A DNA stretch of 64,000 nt from a bacterium SCSIO 12844 (GTDB taxonomy: Bacteria > Pseudomonadota > Gammaproteobacteria > Francisellales > Francisellaceae): NCBI GenBank assembly GCA_024397935.1, contig CP073743.1, positions 2,976,001 through 3,040,000 on the forward strand, given 5' to 3'. Under the pieces are notes generated by a model. That model was not told the origin of the DNA and ran no database searches. It saw only the letters and a list, made by a program, of their open reading frames with translations. Every line of letters starts with the position of its first letter. The first letter of the stretch is position 1. Positions 38,998 through 48,585 of this stretch are shown here, piece after piece. Both the position numbers and the translations under genes were made by a program.

Positions 38998-39612
38998 ATG
39001 GATATGCTTAATCAAATCAAATTAATGTTAATCTTATTGTTATTACCAACAATCTTAGCAGCTAAGCAAGAAGTAGCAATTTTTGCCGGTGGTTGTTTCT
39101 GGTGTATGGAGGCTGACTTTATCCATTTTAAAGAAGATAAATATCCTAATGCGATCATAGAAGTCGTCTCAGGTTATGACGGCGGTACGATTAAAAATCC
39201 AACCTACAGCCTAGTCTCATCAGGTAAGAGCAATTATAAAGAAGTTGTTGAAGTTACATTCAATCCAGATAAAGTTAGCTATGAAGCATTAGTTAAATTT
39301 TTCTTTTTACATATTGATCCCACCGTTAAAGATAAGCAATTTTGTGATGTTGGCAAACAATATGCTTCAGCCATTTTTTATACGAATGATCAACAAAAAC
39401 AAGCTGCACTTAAGGTACTAAAAGAAGTAAAAACCATACTTAATCAGCCTGTCTTTACTGAAGTTCTACCAAGTACGACTTTTTATCAAGCAGAAGATTA
39501 CCACCAACAATATTATAAAAAGCATCCCTGGCGTTATGAATATTACCGCTGGCGTTGTGGTCGCGATAAAACTGTTGATTCAATTTGGCAAGATAAACAA
39601 TTAACAAGTTAA
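38998..39612 (+). CDS. msrA: Exported peptide-methionine (S)-S-oxide reductase
   Basis: This 204-residue MsrA has an N-terminal signal-like hydrophobic segment (residues 7-21) ending in AA, so periplasmic location is likely. The catalytic Cys33 is in GGCFWCMEADF, and Cys36 lies in the same motif. Conserved segments EVVSGYDGG, YKEVVEVTFNPDKVSYEALVKFFF and AEDYHQQYY are intact. A C-terminal Cys (WRCGRDK) may be the recycling residue. It stands apart from the exported MsrB at 15.65 kb. Its last four bases overlap the convergent apbE gene. Confidence 0.94.
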   Translation: MDMLNQIKLMLILLLLPTILAAKQEVAIFAGGCFWCMEADFIHFKEDKYPNAIIEVVSGYDGGTIKNPTYSLVSSGKSNYKEVVEVTFNPDKVSYEALVKFFFLHIDPTVKDKQFCDVGKQYASAIFYTNDQQKQAALKVLKEVKTILNQPVFTEVLPSTTFYQAEDYHQQYYKKHPWRYEYYRWRCGRDKTVDSIWQDKQLTS

Positions 39613-40511
39613 GCATTCGTATTGGTATGTACATTGCCTTGATCATCAACACACCAATAAGGTAATGTTAATTCTTCTAACCACGTTAATGCATCTACTC
39701 CCTTAAGCATAGCAACAGTTGTTGCACTGCCTGCGATAACACAATGATCTGCTAATACAGTTACTGAGGCATACCCTTTCTTAATTGGCCAGCCAATTTT
39801 TGGGTTAATAATGTGGCTATAACGTTTACCATTAATAATCATATAACGTTCATAATCACCACTGGTGCTAATACCGCCATAATCTAAGTTAATTTTAACT
39901 AACTTTTTCTCTGGGTTTCTAGGATGCTGAACATGAACAGACCAAGGTTCGCCATTAGGTAGAGGCCCAATACTACGAATGTCACCACCTAAGTCAATCA
40001 AACCATGCTTAATTTCATGCTGTTGGGCAATAGCAATAACTGCATCGGCTGCATATTCCTTAACAACACCGCCAAAGTCAATTTCCATACCTTTTTTCGG
40101 CAATAAGATAAAAGGAGGCTGCCACTTAATTTTATGCCAGCCAACTAAAGACAGTAATCTATCTATCTTTTTTTGCTCAGGCAATTGATTATTTGAAAAA
40201 TTCCATGCCTTTCTTAGTACACCTGAAGTAATATCAAATAACCCATCACTTTGTTGATAGCAAACTTGTGCATAGTTTAATATTGCTTCTGTTTCAGCAT
40301 CGACTTTTATTGCTTTATCAGAACCGGCAGAAGCATTAATCTTTGAAGTTAAACTATCAGAGTGGTAGCGAGTATATTTATCATTTAACTGATAAAGCTT
40401 GTGAATCATTTTACTGATAACGCTTTTTCCGAACTCATCAGAATGTGCATAAAGACGAATCTGACAAGGTGAACCCATCGTTGTAAAATCAGAGCAAATT
40501 GGATTAAGCAA
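39609..40511 (-). CDS. apbE: FAD:protein FMN transferase (ApbE family)
   Basis: This 300-residue enzyme attaches FMN to Ser/Thr of target proteins outside the cytoplasm. It has the MGSPCQIRLYA start, GLFDITSGVLRKAW, MEIDFGGVVKEYAADAV, IDLGGDIRSIG and GGISTSGDYERYMIINGKRYSHIINPKIGWP. There is no evident signal peptide in the annotated frame; many homologues are lipoproteins. It follows DUF3570, TlpA-like and DUF4266 genes in one orientation. No FMN-acceptor motif (D-x-x-T-G-A-T) was noticed in neighbours, so the target is elsewhere or atypical. Confidence 0.93.
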   Translation of the reverse strand: MLNPICSDFTTMGSPCQIRLYAHSDEFGKSVISKMIHKLYQLNDKYTRYHSDSLTSKINASAGSDKAIKVDAETEAILNYAQVCYQQSDGLFDITSGVLRKAWNFSNNQLPEQKKIDRLLSLVGWHKIKWQPPFILLPKKGMEIDFGGVVKEYAADAVIAIAQQHEIKHGLIDLGGDIRSIGPLPNGEPWSVHVQHPRNPEKKLVKINLDYGGISTSGDYERYMIINGKRYSHIINPKIGWPIKKGYASVTVLADHCVIAGSATTVAMLKGVDALTWLEELTLPYWCVDDQGNVHTNTNA

Positions 40512-40525
40512 AAATTATAACCTCA

Positions 40526-40756
40526 TTAATCACATCCACAACCGCCACCACCAAATGAATACCCTCCTTTAGAAGCAGCGCGACTTGTATAAACTTCTTG
40601 TTTAAATTGTTCTGCTAATGGCGTAGATGATTCAAGTGACATCTGTGGTTTTGCAAGATATTCTTTCTGCCAAGGCTTTACACTTGCACAAGCGCTCATC
40701 AGTAGGACTAAAGATAGCATCATAGCGGATAAAAACATTTTTTTAAAAACTAACAT
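40526..40756 (-). CDS. DUF4266 lipoprotein
   Basis: This protein of about 76 residues has a lipoprotein signal ending LLMSAC-A, then SVKPWQKEYLAKPQM and a glycine- and cysteine-rich tail GGGGCGCD. These are the typical DUF4266 features. The ATG at 40756 follows AAGAGAG; an alternative ATG at 40789 overlaps the TlpA stop as TAATG and would add 11 residues. The C-x-C tail might bind metal or haem. The DUF3570-TlpA-DUF4266-ApbE order is a recurrent set in proteobacteria. Confidence 0.85.
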   Translation of the reverse strand: MLVFKKMFLSAMMLSLVLLMSACASVKPWQKEYLAKPQMSLESSTPLAEQFKQEVYTSRAASKGGYSFGGGGCGCD

Positions 40757-40788
40757 AGGCAAAACTCTCTTTAAGTATTTAAAAGCCA

Positions 40789-41280
40789 TTATTTAATTAA
40801 TTCATTTAGTTGATCCATTTCATGTCCCTGATAGCCATAAAACGTTTTAATAATAACACCATCACGCGCAAGGTAGGCTGAAGGCATCTGAGGTAAATCA
40901 AAACGTTCTGCAGCAATACCTTCTGGATCAGATAAATTTACAAATGAAGTAGGATATTTTTGCAAAAACTGTAATGCATTTTTTGGATCTTGATCAAGAT
41001 TAATACCTATCACGACTAAACTTTTTTTATTTAAATTTGTAGCTAATTGACTCAATTTTGGCAACGAAATACGACAAGGAATACACCAGGAAGCCCAAAA
41101 ATCAATATATAAATACTTTGCATCGATTTTATCTATAGATACTTTCTTTCCAGTTTGATCAAGCACTGGTAAAGTTATATCAGGTATACGACTACCGACG
41201 CCAATTGCAGCATAACTTACTGTCGAGCATAACAAACTGAATAAAAATAATTTAACCACTAAAAACGGCTTTATCTTCAT
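40789..41280 (-). CDS. TlpA-like periplasmic thioredoxin
   Basis: This 163-residue protein has a signal peptide (about 24 residues, ending SYA-A) and a thioredoxin fold of the TlpA/ResA group. The active site is WASWCIPCRISLP (CxxC with Ile-Pro between), and the cis-Pro loop is LPQMPSAYLA. It reduces periplasmic disulfides, probably recharged by a DsbD-type protein such as that at 42.9-45.0 kb. GGGAG precedes the ATG at 41280; an in-frame ATG 24 bases upstream is less likely. Confidence 0.9.
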   Translation of the reverse strand: MKIKPFLVVKLFLFSLLCSTVSYAAIGVGSRIPDITLPVLDQTGKKVSIDKIDAKYLYIDFWASWCIPCRISLPKLSQLATNLNKKSLVVIGINLDQDPKNALQFLQKYPTSFVNLSDPEGIAAERFDLPQMPSAYLARDGVIIKTFYGYQGHEMDQLNELIK

Positions 41281-41307
41281 AGTTAACTCCCATATCAAAT
41301 TCAAAAA

Positions 41308-42639
41308 TTAAAATAACTTTTGAATACCAACATAAAATACATTCATTGTAAGTTTAGTAAATTCAGATTCACCAGGTTGTGTCTCCACTGTATGAAATAG
41401 TTGCAATGATTTATTACGATAGCTATATTCATATCCCGCATACGCCCTAAAACCTGTGCCAATAAATTCTTTTGAAATCTCTAACTGCAACCCTATTTCA
41501 CCAAATCCAGCAAGACGGTAGTCACTTGTCCAGTAACCATCACTTGGTATTTCAGTAAAATAAAGAGAGTAAAAATCTGCAGCTGATTGAGAGTAATATC
41601 GAACCCCTGGAATTACAGTCCAACCAGAGTTACCAATTGGTGTATTTAAACTCAAATTAAACGTATGTGAATGAATGCCCCAATTATCTATATAATAACG
41701 ATAACGAAAATTCATAGCAGGACCATTAAAGTAATACAACGCTTGAGTGACAAATGCAAATATGTTACGCACTTCAGGTCGAGAATCAGCTACAACTGGA
41801 CTAAACCCTGGTGGTGGCGGTGGTGTAATCCAAACAAGCTTATAAGGATCTGATAGAAACCCACGTTCATTAGCATAGTAAACATTCTGCGACATTAAAA
41901 AACGTGGTGTGATTACTTGGGTAATACCTAAGAGGTACTCTTGATTATGTGATGTGCCACCCGTTCTTGTAAATCCTTGACTTGATACTGGATAATCATC
42001 GTCATATGAATAACTACCACCAAAAGTTAATGTTGTATTGTTATCATTCATATCGATATTAGCTTTCAAACCAGTAAATAAAGATGTGTAGTCATCTTCA
42101 TCAGAGAATCCACCATTAACAGAAACAGAAAAATAATCGCTATAATGAGTCGTTTTAACATTCAGCGCCGTTCGTCTATCAATTACTGATGCACTTGTGG
42201 TTACTTGTGAGGCACCACCACCAGCTGTTGGTGTATAAAAAATAGGCGTTGCACTTGTAGTTACATCACGGAGAAATGTGATATCAGCATCTTGACTATC
42301 ACTTATAGGTACTTGAAGATGTGCAAAGATACTTTGACTATCTGAATTATTATCAACATAATCAAAATGTGTATTACTTCCGCCATACATAATATCTGCA
42401 AATACACGCTTAACTGGTTTTCTGGATCGATCATCAATCGATAGCGGTGTGTATAAGGTATCATCTACTCCACCAGTATCTGAAGCTGTTTCTGGCTGTG
42501 CCTTTAAATCTGCCACAGATGAGGTTATATCATCTGAATTATCATCCTGTGTCGCTGTAAAAGCAATACCCGGTAACAAAAGCGCAGCACCTGTTAAAGA
42601 ACATAGCAATTGTTTCTTTTTATCTAATTTTTTACTCAT
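41308..42639 (-). CDS. DUF3570 outer-membrane beta-barrel-like protein
   Basis: This 443-residue protein has a signal peptide (residues 8-30), an acidic linker, and a body of alternating amphipathic strands with many Tyr. It has SVNGGFSDEDDYTS, FGGSYSYDDDYPVS and a final FYVGIQKLF strand ending in Phe, as in outer-membrane barrels. DUF3570 function is unknown. It is the first gene of DUF3570-TlpA-DUF4266-apbE, spaced by 27 bases from the TlpA-like gene, and the 219 bases upstream probably hold the operon promoter. Confidence 0.88.
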   Translation of the reverse strand: MSKKLDKKKQLLCSLTGAALLLPGIAFTATQDDNSDDITSSVADLKAQPETASDTGGVDDTLYTPLSIDDRSRKPVKRVFADIMYGGSNTHFDYVDNNSDSQSIFAHLQVPISDSQDADITFLRDVTTSATPIFYTPTAGGGASQVTTSASVIDRRTALNVKTTHYSDYFSVSVNGGFSDEDDYTSLFTGLKANIDMNDNNTTLTFGGSYSYDDDYPVSSQGFTRTGGTSHNQEYLLGITQVITPRFLMSQNVYYANERGFLSDPYKLVWITPPPPPGFSPVVADSRPEVRNIFAFVTQALYYFNGPAMNFRYRYYIDNWGIHSHTFNLSLNTPIGNSGWTVIPGVRYYSQSAADFYSLYFTEIPSDGYWTSDYRLAGFGEIGLQLEISKEFIGTGFRAYAGYEYSYRNKSLQLFHTVETQPGESEFTKLTMNVFYVGIQKLF

Positions 42640-42858
42640 TCCGTGCGATTCCTGATAATGTTACAATTATTTTTTATCAAGCCACTTAAAGCAACCTTTT
42701 AGATAAAATTAAGACGCCCTATTAGTCCTATTTTATCTTAAGATACTTTATTACTAAGCATAGCAGATTTAGAAATTTTGCAAGTATTTGTGTGAAAACA
42801 ACAAATAAACACCATAGTAAAAGAAATAATATGACTGCATTTCATCCTTCAATATGCA

Positions 42859-44979
42859 CTAGGGTTTAGATTGAGATGCTTTTTCTAATGTATTGATTAC
42901 TTTAGTTTGCGTCAGCAATTCAGGTAAGACGATTCCTTGTGGATACTGTTGACTGTAAATCACATTAAAAGGAATCGCATGACGGTCAAAGGAATTCAGA
43001 TAACGGGTAATTTTAATCGATTTATTTGTCCAATCAGCTCGCATGGCAATGATATTTTCTTGATTAAGCGCGGTAATAACTTTTGGACTTTCTAATACAA
43101 ATTTTTTATTGTAAAAACACGTCGCACACCAAGTTGCAGTCACATCGATAAAGACAATTTTTCCTTGACTAATATACAAGGGAATACGCTCTAAATTAAA
43201 AGGTTTCCAAAATGTATTACTTATTTCTATATCTGTCTGTCGATTTGTAAAAGTAGCTAGAAAAGGAATCGTAAAACTAATAAAAACCAAAAGTATAATT
43301 AATAATCCAAATATTTTTTTTAATTGTATTAAGAATTTATATTTTATAAACAACATAACAGCAATAATAATTAGTAAGGCTATAATAATTACAATAGCTA
43401 AAAGATTAAGCTGCATAGATAAGATATAAAGTAACCAAATAATCGTACCAATTAATAACATACCTAAAATTATTTGTAACTTTCTCATCCAAACACCCGG
43501 TTTTGGAATGCATTTAATAATTCTTGGAAAGATAGCAATTAATAAATAAAGACTTGCAAAACCCAAGCCCATAGCAAGAAAAATAATAATAATATCAAAT
43601 GGGCTTCGTGATAAAGCAAACCCCAGGGCCGTTCCAACAAAAGGTGCAGAACAAGGCGTTGCCAATAACGTAGCAAATATACCTCTAAAAAAATGTTCTA
43701 TTAAATAGTTTTTAGCATGTGTTTTCATAGCAAAGCTATTGACACTAAGAAACATTTTAAATTCAAAGAAACCGAAAAAATTACAAGCAAAAAATGTCAA
43801 TATAATCATCATAAAGATAATAAATAGTGGTTGTTGAAATTGCACACCCCAAATAAAATCAACACCAATAATTTTTAAAAAAACAGCGACAAGTGCAAGC
43901 ACAAAAAATGAAACCAAAATACCAACAGCAGTCGATAAAAATTCCTTGCGAACACGACCTTGGCTCTTATCTGAATTATTGATGATATCACTGATTTTAA
44001 TAAATAAAATAGGTAAAACACATGGCATAAAGTTTAAAATAAACCCACCTAATGCAGCAATTAACAAAATAATCATTAATACTTTAATACCTGTTTCATA
44101 ACGCGTAATTAACATTGTTTTTTCTAGGGCATTATTCTGGTCAACCAAGGTAATTGTTACAGACTTCTCTAAAGGCGAGATTTTAGGTGATTGATCCATA
44201 TTACTATTATGATAAATTTGACTAACAAATTGAAATTTAGAATCACTTAACTTTCTATAAAGCTTAGGCGCATTAAAAAATAAATCACTTGGGCCTTCGA
44301 TAAAAATTTCAGGCGCGACAAATGCATCAAGCGAACTTGTTGTAATTAATAACTCTGGAATGCCTTTTTGTCCTTTTTTCAATTCAACAGCATGTAATTT
44401 AAGTGACGGTAAATAATCTAGTTTCGGCACCTTATCTAAAAAGGCTTGGATTTGATTGGCTTTAGGAGATATCACAGCGTCTCCGGGTAATAAAGTCATA
44501 TAGAGTTTTGTCTTAGCTGGAATACAGGCATCTATTCGACAAAGTATATAATTGAGTGTTAATGCCACTTCTGCCTTTTTTTTTGGCTCTAATACTTCAG
44601 CAATAACTGGAAAGATAACCTCATGTTCATAAACATTAGACTCTATGCCTAATATCATTTTACGCTTCGGATAGGGCCATAACATCTTAGTAATTTGAAT
44701 ATTCTTTGAATCATCCCAGCTAAACTCTGGAGGAATGCCTGCAACTCCAGGGTTGCGCCAATAAATTTTCCAGTTATCAAATAAGACAAAGCGAACACCT
44801 AACAAAATACTTGTTTTTTGCTCATTAAATGTATTAGCAGCACTTAGTAGTGTCACTTCTGCTTTGCTAGATTTTAAGGTATTTTTAGTCGCTTGATTAG
44901 ATAATGAAGCAAATACACTCACACTAAATAGTAAGTAAAAAATAAAACAACAAACAATACTAAAAATATTTATTCTCAT
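42859..44979 (-). CDS. DsbD/ScsB-family thiol:disulfide interchange protein
   Basis: This 706-residue protein has a signal peptide (1-24) and an N-terminal periplasmic domain (to about 295) of the ScsB/DsbD-alpha type containing a Cys pair (LCRIDACIP). Eight or more membrane helices (about 298-575) follow, with the conserved Cys/Pro motif NFMPCVLPILFIKI and TPCSAPFVG. The C-terminal thioredoxin domain has WCATCFYNKKFV. It passes cytoplasmic reducing power to periplasmic thioredoxins, so it could feed the TlpA-like protein and the two exported Msr enzymes. Confidence 0.93.
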   Translation of the reverse strand: MRINIFSIVCCFIFYLLFSVSVFASLSNQATKNTLKSSKAEVTLLSAANTFNEQKTSILLGVRFVLFDNWKIYWRNPGVAGIPPEFSWDDSKNIQITKMLWPYPKRKMILGIESNVYEHEVIFPVIAEVLEPKKKAEVALTLNYILCRIDACIPAKTKLYMTLLPGDAVISPKANQIQAFLDKVPKLDYLPSLKLHAVELKKGQKGIPELLITTSSLDAFVAPEIFIEGPSDLFFNAPKLYRKLSDSKFQFVSQIYHNSNMDQSPKISPLEKSVTITLVDQNNALEKTMLITRYETGIKVLMIILLIAALGGFILNFMPCVLPILFIKISDIINNSDKSQGRVRKEFLSTAVGILVSFFVLALVAVFLKIIGVDFIWGVQFQQPLFIIFMMIILTFFACNFFGFFEFKMFLSVNSFAMKTHAKNYLIEHFFRGIFATLLATPCSAPFVGTALGFALSRSPFDIIIIFLAMGLGFASLYLLIAIFPRIIKCIPKPGVWMRKLQIILGMLLIGTIIWLLYILSMQLNLLAIVIIIALLIIIAVMLFIKYKFLIQLKKIFGLLIILLVFISFTIPFLATFTNRQTDIEISNTFWKPFNLERIPLYISQGKIVFIDVTATWCATCFYNKKFVLESPKVITALNQENIIAMRADWTNKSIKITRYLNSFDRHAIPFNVIYSQQYPQGIVLPELLTQTKVINTLEKASQSKP

Positions 44980-45249
44980 AAAATACCAAAAATAAAATAA
45001 TAAAACATACCATTAATGTAAATTATAGTTATTTAATTTACTTGTCGCAAAAATAGTAGACAAATAAAGTGAAATAAATTTAAAGTAAATCTATCATTCA
45101 TTAATGCTTCATTTACTTACTTTCAATAAATATCAATTAGTTATTTAAATAAATTAGGATATAACCATTGAAATATAAAACTCATTGCTTCATTTATGCG
45201 AGATCATTATAATTGCATTAACAATATTTAAACAATCCGGGGTTGCATA

Positions 45250-46017
45250 ATGACAAATGTACTAATCTATTCAAAAAATGATTTGAAAGATGTTGAAGAA
45301 TTAATCACTAAATCTAAGTGTTTTCTCTATCGAGCTGATGAAGGTCAAACTAGTGAGTATATCAAGGAGCAATTTACAAAAGACCTAAATCGACAAGGTC
45401 AACTGATTGGCTCAGAAAATAGATCAACAACCCCTCATTATGAATATTATATGAGTCAGTTATTAGATATTAAGGTAATGTTTGCTGCTGGAATCAAACT
45501 TGATGAAGAAAATCTAAATAAGAGAATAATAAGAAATGCACAAGTACCAGAAGAAACATATATAAACTTGAGTGAATGTAAAAAACAATTTGCAGTTTCA
45601 AATAACTATGGCGATAAAATAACAATAAAATTTGATACTGAAACTGGTGTGACTATTCACCCAGATAATCCAGATTTATTATCTAGTAACAAATTAACCA
45701 TATTACAATTATTTGAACAATCCTTATTAGCTTACCCTGATCATAAACTACTAACAGAGATTAAAAAATCACAAAGTCAACTAATTGAACAGATCTTAAA
45801 TGAACCAAAAGATAATGTTATTAAATCACTCAATAGTAAGGTTTTTCAATTAGAAGATCTATGTAAAGACATCTTTGAGTCAGATAAAAGTATCACAACT
45901 ATACAAAATAAATTTAATGAAATTATGAAACCTAACATATTAGAGTTTCCCTTCTATCAACAGTTTACTAATATAGTAGCTTCACTCAGTCTTAGTCAAT
46001 GGATCTATACTGACTGA
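45250..46017 (+). CDS. Unknown soluble protein (255 aa), possible effector-like orphan
   Basis: No family recognised. It has no signal peptide or membrane helix and is rich in Lys, Asn and Gln with mostly helical character. The middle part (about 110-145) looks beta-like (DKITIKFDTETGVTIHPDNPDL). A GGGG sequence lies about nine bases upstream of the ATG. Its last two codons and stop lie inside the 199-bp repeat that recurs at 59.5 kb, so the natural 3' end may have been changed by that event. It marks the start of the accessory region. Confidence 0.6.
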   Translation: MTNVLIYSKNDLKDVEELITKSKCFLYRADEGQTSEYIKEQFTKDLNRQGQLIGSENRSTTPHYEYYMSQLLDIKVMFAAGIKLDEENLNKRIIRNAQVPEETYINLSECKKQFAVSNNYGDKITIKFDTETGVTIHPDNPDLLSSNKLTILQLFEQSLLAYPDHKLLTEIKKSQSQLIEQILNEPKDNVIKSLNSKVFQLEDLCKDIFESDKSITTIQNKFNEIMKPNILEFPFYQQFTNIVASLSLSQWIYTD

Positions 46018-46209
46018 TAAAAATTTATCTGCGTTTAGACTTAACCTGCTCTTTTTTAGCTTTCTGATGACTTATGATATAAAGAGAAATTGCACTGATT
46101 ATCGCTGCAATCCATTCAACTGAGTGTGCGAAATCAAGATCAAAGTAAAGGTTTATTACACAAACAACTAGATAACTAATTACCAATAAATAAAAAAGAT
46201 ATTTAATTT
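46011..46209. repeat. Copy 1 of a 199-bp dispersed direct repeat
   Basis: The block starting TGACTGATAAAAATTTATC recurs almost identically at 59498-59696 in the same orientation. Only a few differences are visible: A/G in the CTTTTTTA(G/A)C stretch and a small shift near TAAAAAAGATA. It carries most of a small minus-strand membrane-protein gene. At this copy one edge runs into the end of the 255-residue gene and the other into IS6-like sequence, so this is probably the derived copy. Confidence 0.9.
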
Positions 46210-46258
46210 GACGATCTTCCACCCAATAATATGGCCAAAGCCCAATTAGATACAACAT
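46025..46258 (-). CDS. Small two-helix membrane protein, N-terminus chimeric with IS6 remnant
   Basis: This frame has 77 codons. Residues from about 22 onward match the protein at 59512-59706: two membrane helices (FYLLVISYLVVCVINLYFD and VEWIAAIISAISLYIIS) and a basic KKEQVKSKRR tail. The first ~21 residues, ending VEDRQIKYL, are not native: they translate the decayed IS6 transposase, where EHRQIKYLNN-type sequence is expected. The product is probably not expressed in this form; the 59.5-kb copy is the likely functional one. Confidence 0.4.
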   Translation of the reverse strand: MLYLIGLWPYYWVEDRQIKYLFYLLVISYLVVCVINLYFDLDFAHSVEWIAAIISAISLYIISHQKAKKEQVKSKRR

Positions 46259-46772
46259 ATAACTTAATAAAGTAATAGCTGCTTCATTGGCGCCACTTTT
46301 ATCAATGGTAATACATTCTGGTAAACCCTACTGACCAATGGCTTTTTTAAGGAACTTAAAGGCTGATTCTTCATCTTGTTTTTCAGAAAGCATAAATTCT
46401 AGAGTGTCGGCGCCTTCAATAGCACGATATAAATAATAATCCTTGCCTTTAATTTTGATGTAGAGCCTAAGTTTCATTCATGCACCAACTACGATATGCC
46501 TTAGATTTTTTGTGTTTTTGCCTGAATGATGCTTCTAATTGATCTGCATAACTAACAACCCAACGATATACAGTTGTACGGTCAACTTTAAAACCACGCT
46601 CTCATAATAACTCTTCAACATCACGATAACTTAACGAATAAGATAAATACCAACGAATAGCTAATATGATGACCATTTTATTAAAATGACGCCATTTGAA
46701 ACCATCATCTATAACATCCTGTGCCTAATTTGGCAGAAGTTTAGCAAAGTGACAATTTTTTGCAACAGAACC
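46200..46772 (-). pseudogene. Decayed IS6-family transposase with one terminal repeat
   Basis: Minus-strand translation gives FKWRHFNKMVIILAIRWYLS, YRDVEELL, stop, ERGFKVDRTTVYRWVVSYADQ, then a frameshift. It continues as YYLYRAIEGADTLEFMLSEK, FKFLKKAIGQ, stop, GLPECITIDKSGANEAA. That is an IS6 transposase with at least three stops or shifts and no C-terminal NNIVEQDH region. A terminal repeat (TTTTTTGCAACAGAACC) ends at 46772. The other end was lost at the junction with the 199-bp repeat. The 180 bases between this element and the next gene hold nothing recognisable. Confidence 0.85.
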
Positions 46773-46953
46773 AATAAATTTAACTATATCAATTATTGTT
46801 TCTTAGGTTATTAATGATAGTTTAACTATAATTAAATCATCTTTTTAAGATATTAATTTATTTCTATAGACTATAATATAAAATTTAATCACAAATAATA
46901 ATAATTAATTTCCTTCAACAAGAAGCAGAAAAAGGTCAAATCATGGCCTTCTT

Positions 46954-48585
46954 TTATAGATTGGCAGGTATTTGTAATGTTGGAATATGCTCTACTACAC
47001 GTTTTTTAGGATTCCAAGACTGTTCATTAGTATAGTTAATTGACTTACATACAGCATTACCTGAAATATAATCTACTTTAAACCCTGATTTACTATTACC
47101 TAATAATTTAATTTTACATGGTAGCTGATTTTTATTTTTTAGCTTAAATGCCGTATTAATAGGTAATTTATATGTAGAATGAATATTTGAATCTTCACTT
47201 GAAGATATATGATATTTAACGCCATTAACTACAACAGATATTAAGCCTTCCTCTGATGGAACCATAAAGTGAAATGAAACATTTTTGTTATTGCTACCGC
47301 CTGGAGTAGTAAATGTTTGGCTGCGTTTTATAGTGTCATTTTGGTCTGAAGCAGCGACTGTTACAGTATAGGTTGTATCTGGAAGCAATTTTGTTTGTTT
47401 TATAAACATAGGTACTGGAGATGTTAATGGATTTTGATCAACACCCTTACCAGTAATTGTATATTTATAATTTACACCATCAATAGGTTGCGAAACAGCA
47501 AGCCAGGTAATCTTAGCAGTTGTTTTAGTTATATCACTAACTTTAATTGGATGGCTTCCCCATTGAATACTGTTTGGATTTGATTGATAAGTAATGCTTC
47601 CTTGGATTGTATCTCGTAATAATTCGTTATAATCCTTAGCTGTAGCAGTAACTGTATAGCTTGTATCTTTATTTGCTACTAGGTTACTAAAGTTAACCTG
47701 CAAAATAGATTGATCTTTTAATATTGTTGCATTACATGCAGCATTTGGTTCATTAGCCACTTTACAACTATAGTTAATGCTTTCATTGTTTTGACCATTG
47801 ACTACTTTAGCTAATTGATTAATGTTAAATTGTTTGCTTCGTTTACCAAAAGTCATATTAACTGTCGGCGCCTGTTTAATCCATGAAATTTTTGTCATAA
47901 TAGGCAATACTTGTTTACCTGGAGACATTTTAGCTAAAGTAATTTTAATTGGTGTCCCAAATGGCGGGTTAACATAATTGCTTACACCTAAATAATCACT
48001 ATATGAATAAACATAATTATTAAAATATCTTCCAATTCCAGTTTTAGGATCTGGGTTTGCAACAGCTTCAGTATATAAATTAGCATACGACTTTGTTGTG
48101 CCTATAATATTTTTAGAAACATCTGTATAGTACTTATGGATTAAGTTTTTCATATTTGCTTCACTATAAACTATATTATTACCAGCTGGGAGCATACCAA
48201 CTGATTGAATAGCAGATAAGGCTTTCCCAATTTCTTTGTGAGTATTTTTAAGCCATATACCACCAAATAATTCAGGAGCAGTTGGTCTATTGACAGAAAA
48301 GAAAGCTCCATTATTACAAGAAAATTCAAGAGTTTGTTTATCATTCAATAACGAAACATGCCCAATACATAGACCATGATGACTAGTCTGAATTTTAATA
48401 GACTGATTATTAATATAGTTGGAAAAATAATTGATTGGAAATACATGTGTAAAATCTGCACCATTACCTAGTACTCCTGGGGATAGTATCCTAATTATCT
48501 TATTGCCTTTCCTTACTACTAATTTACCCCATGTGCTTTTATCAGCATTATCAAGCTTAGTCGCTATATTTGTTAATACTTCCCT
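46954..48585 (-). pseudogene. GH64-like beta-1,3-glucanase with Ig/FN3-like domains, 5' end lost to IS982
   Basis: The frame is open from the IS982 border at 48585 to the stop at 46954, although the first start-like codon (TTG) is only at 48348. Segments KLVVRKGNKIIRILSPG, FPINYFSNYINN, GHVSLLNDKQTLEFSCNNG, PTAPELFGG and YVYSYSDYLGVSNY line up in order with the C-terminal half of GH64 laminaripentaose-producing glucanases. Two beta-sandwich modules follow, one FN3-like (KTTAKITWLAVSQ, DTTYTVTVAAS), then a C-terminal beta-rich domain. The signal peptide and the N-terminal half, where I recall the catalytic acids lying, are gone, so it should be inactive. Intact, it would be a secreted glucan-degrading enzyme. 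Confidence 0.6.

Noticed and set aside
42640-42858. Intergenic stretch checked for an RNA gene or IS relic
   Set aside because: Only AT-rich sequence likely holding the DUF3570 operon promoter is seen; no structured RNA or terminal repeat was recognised.
44980-45249. Intergenic stretch checked for genes
   Set aside because: Both strands are rich in stops and low-complexity AT runs; nothing beyond probable promoters for the flanking divergent genes is supported.
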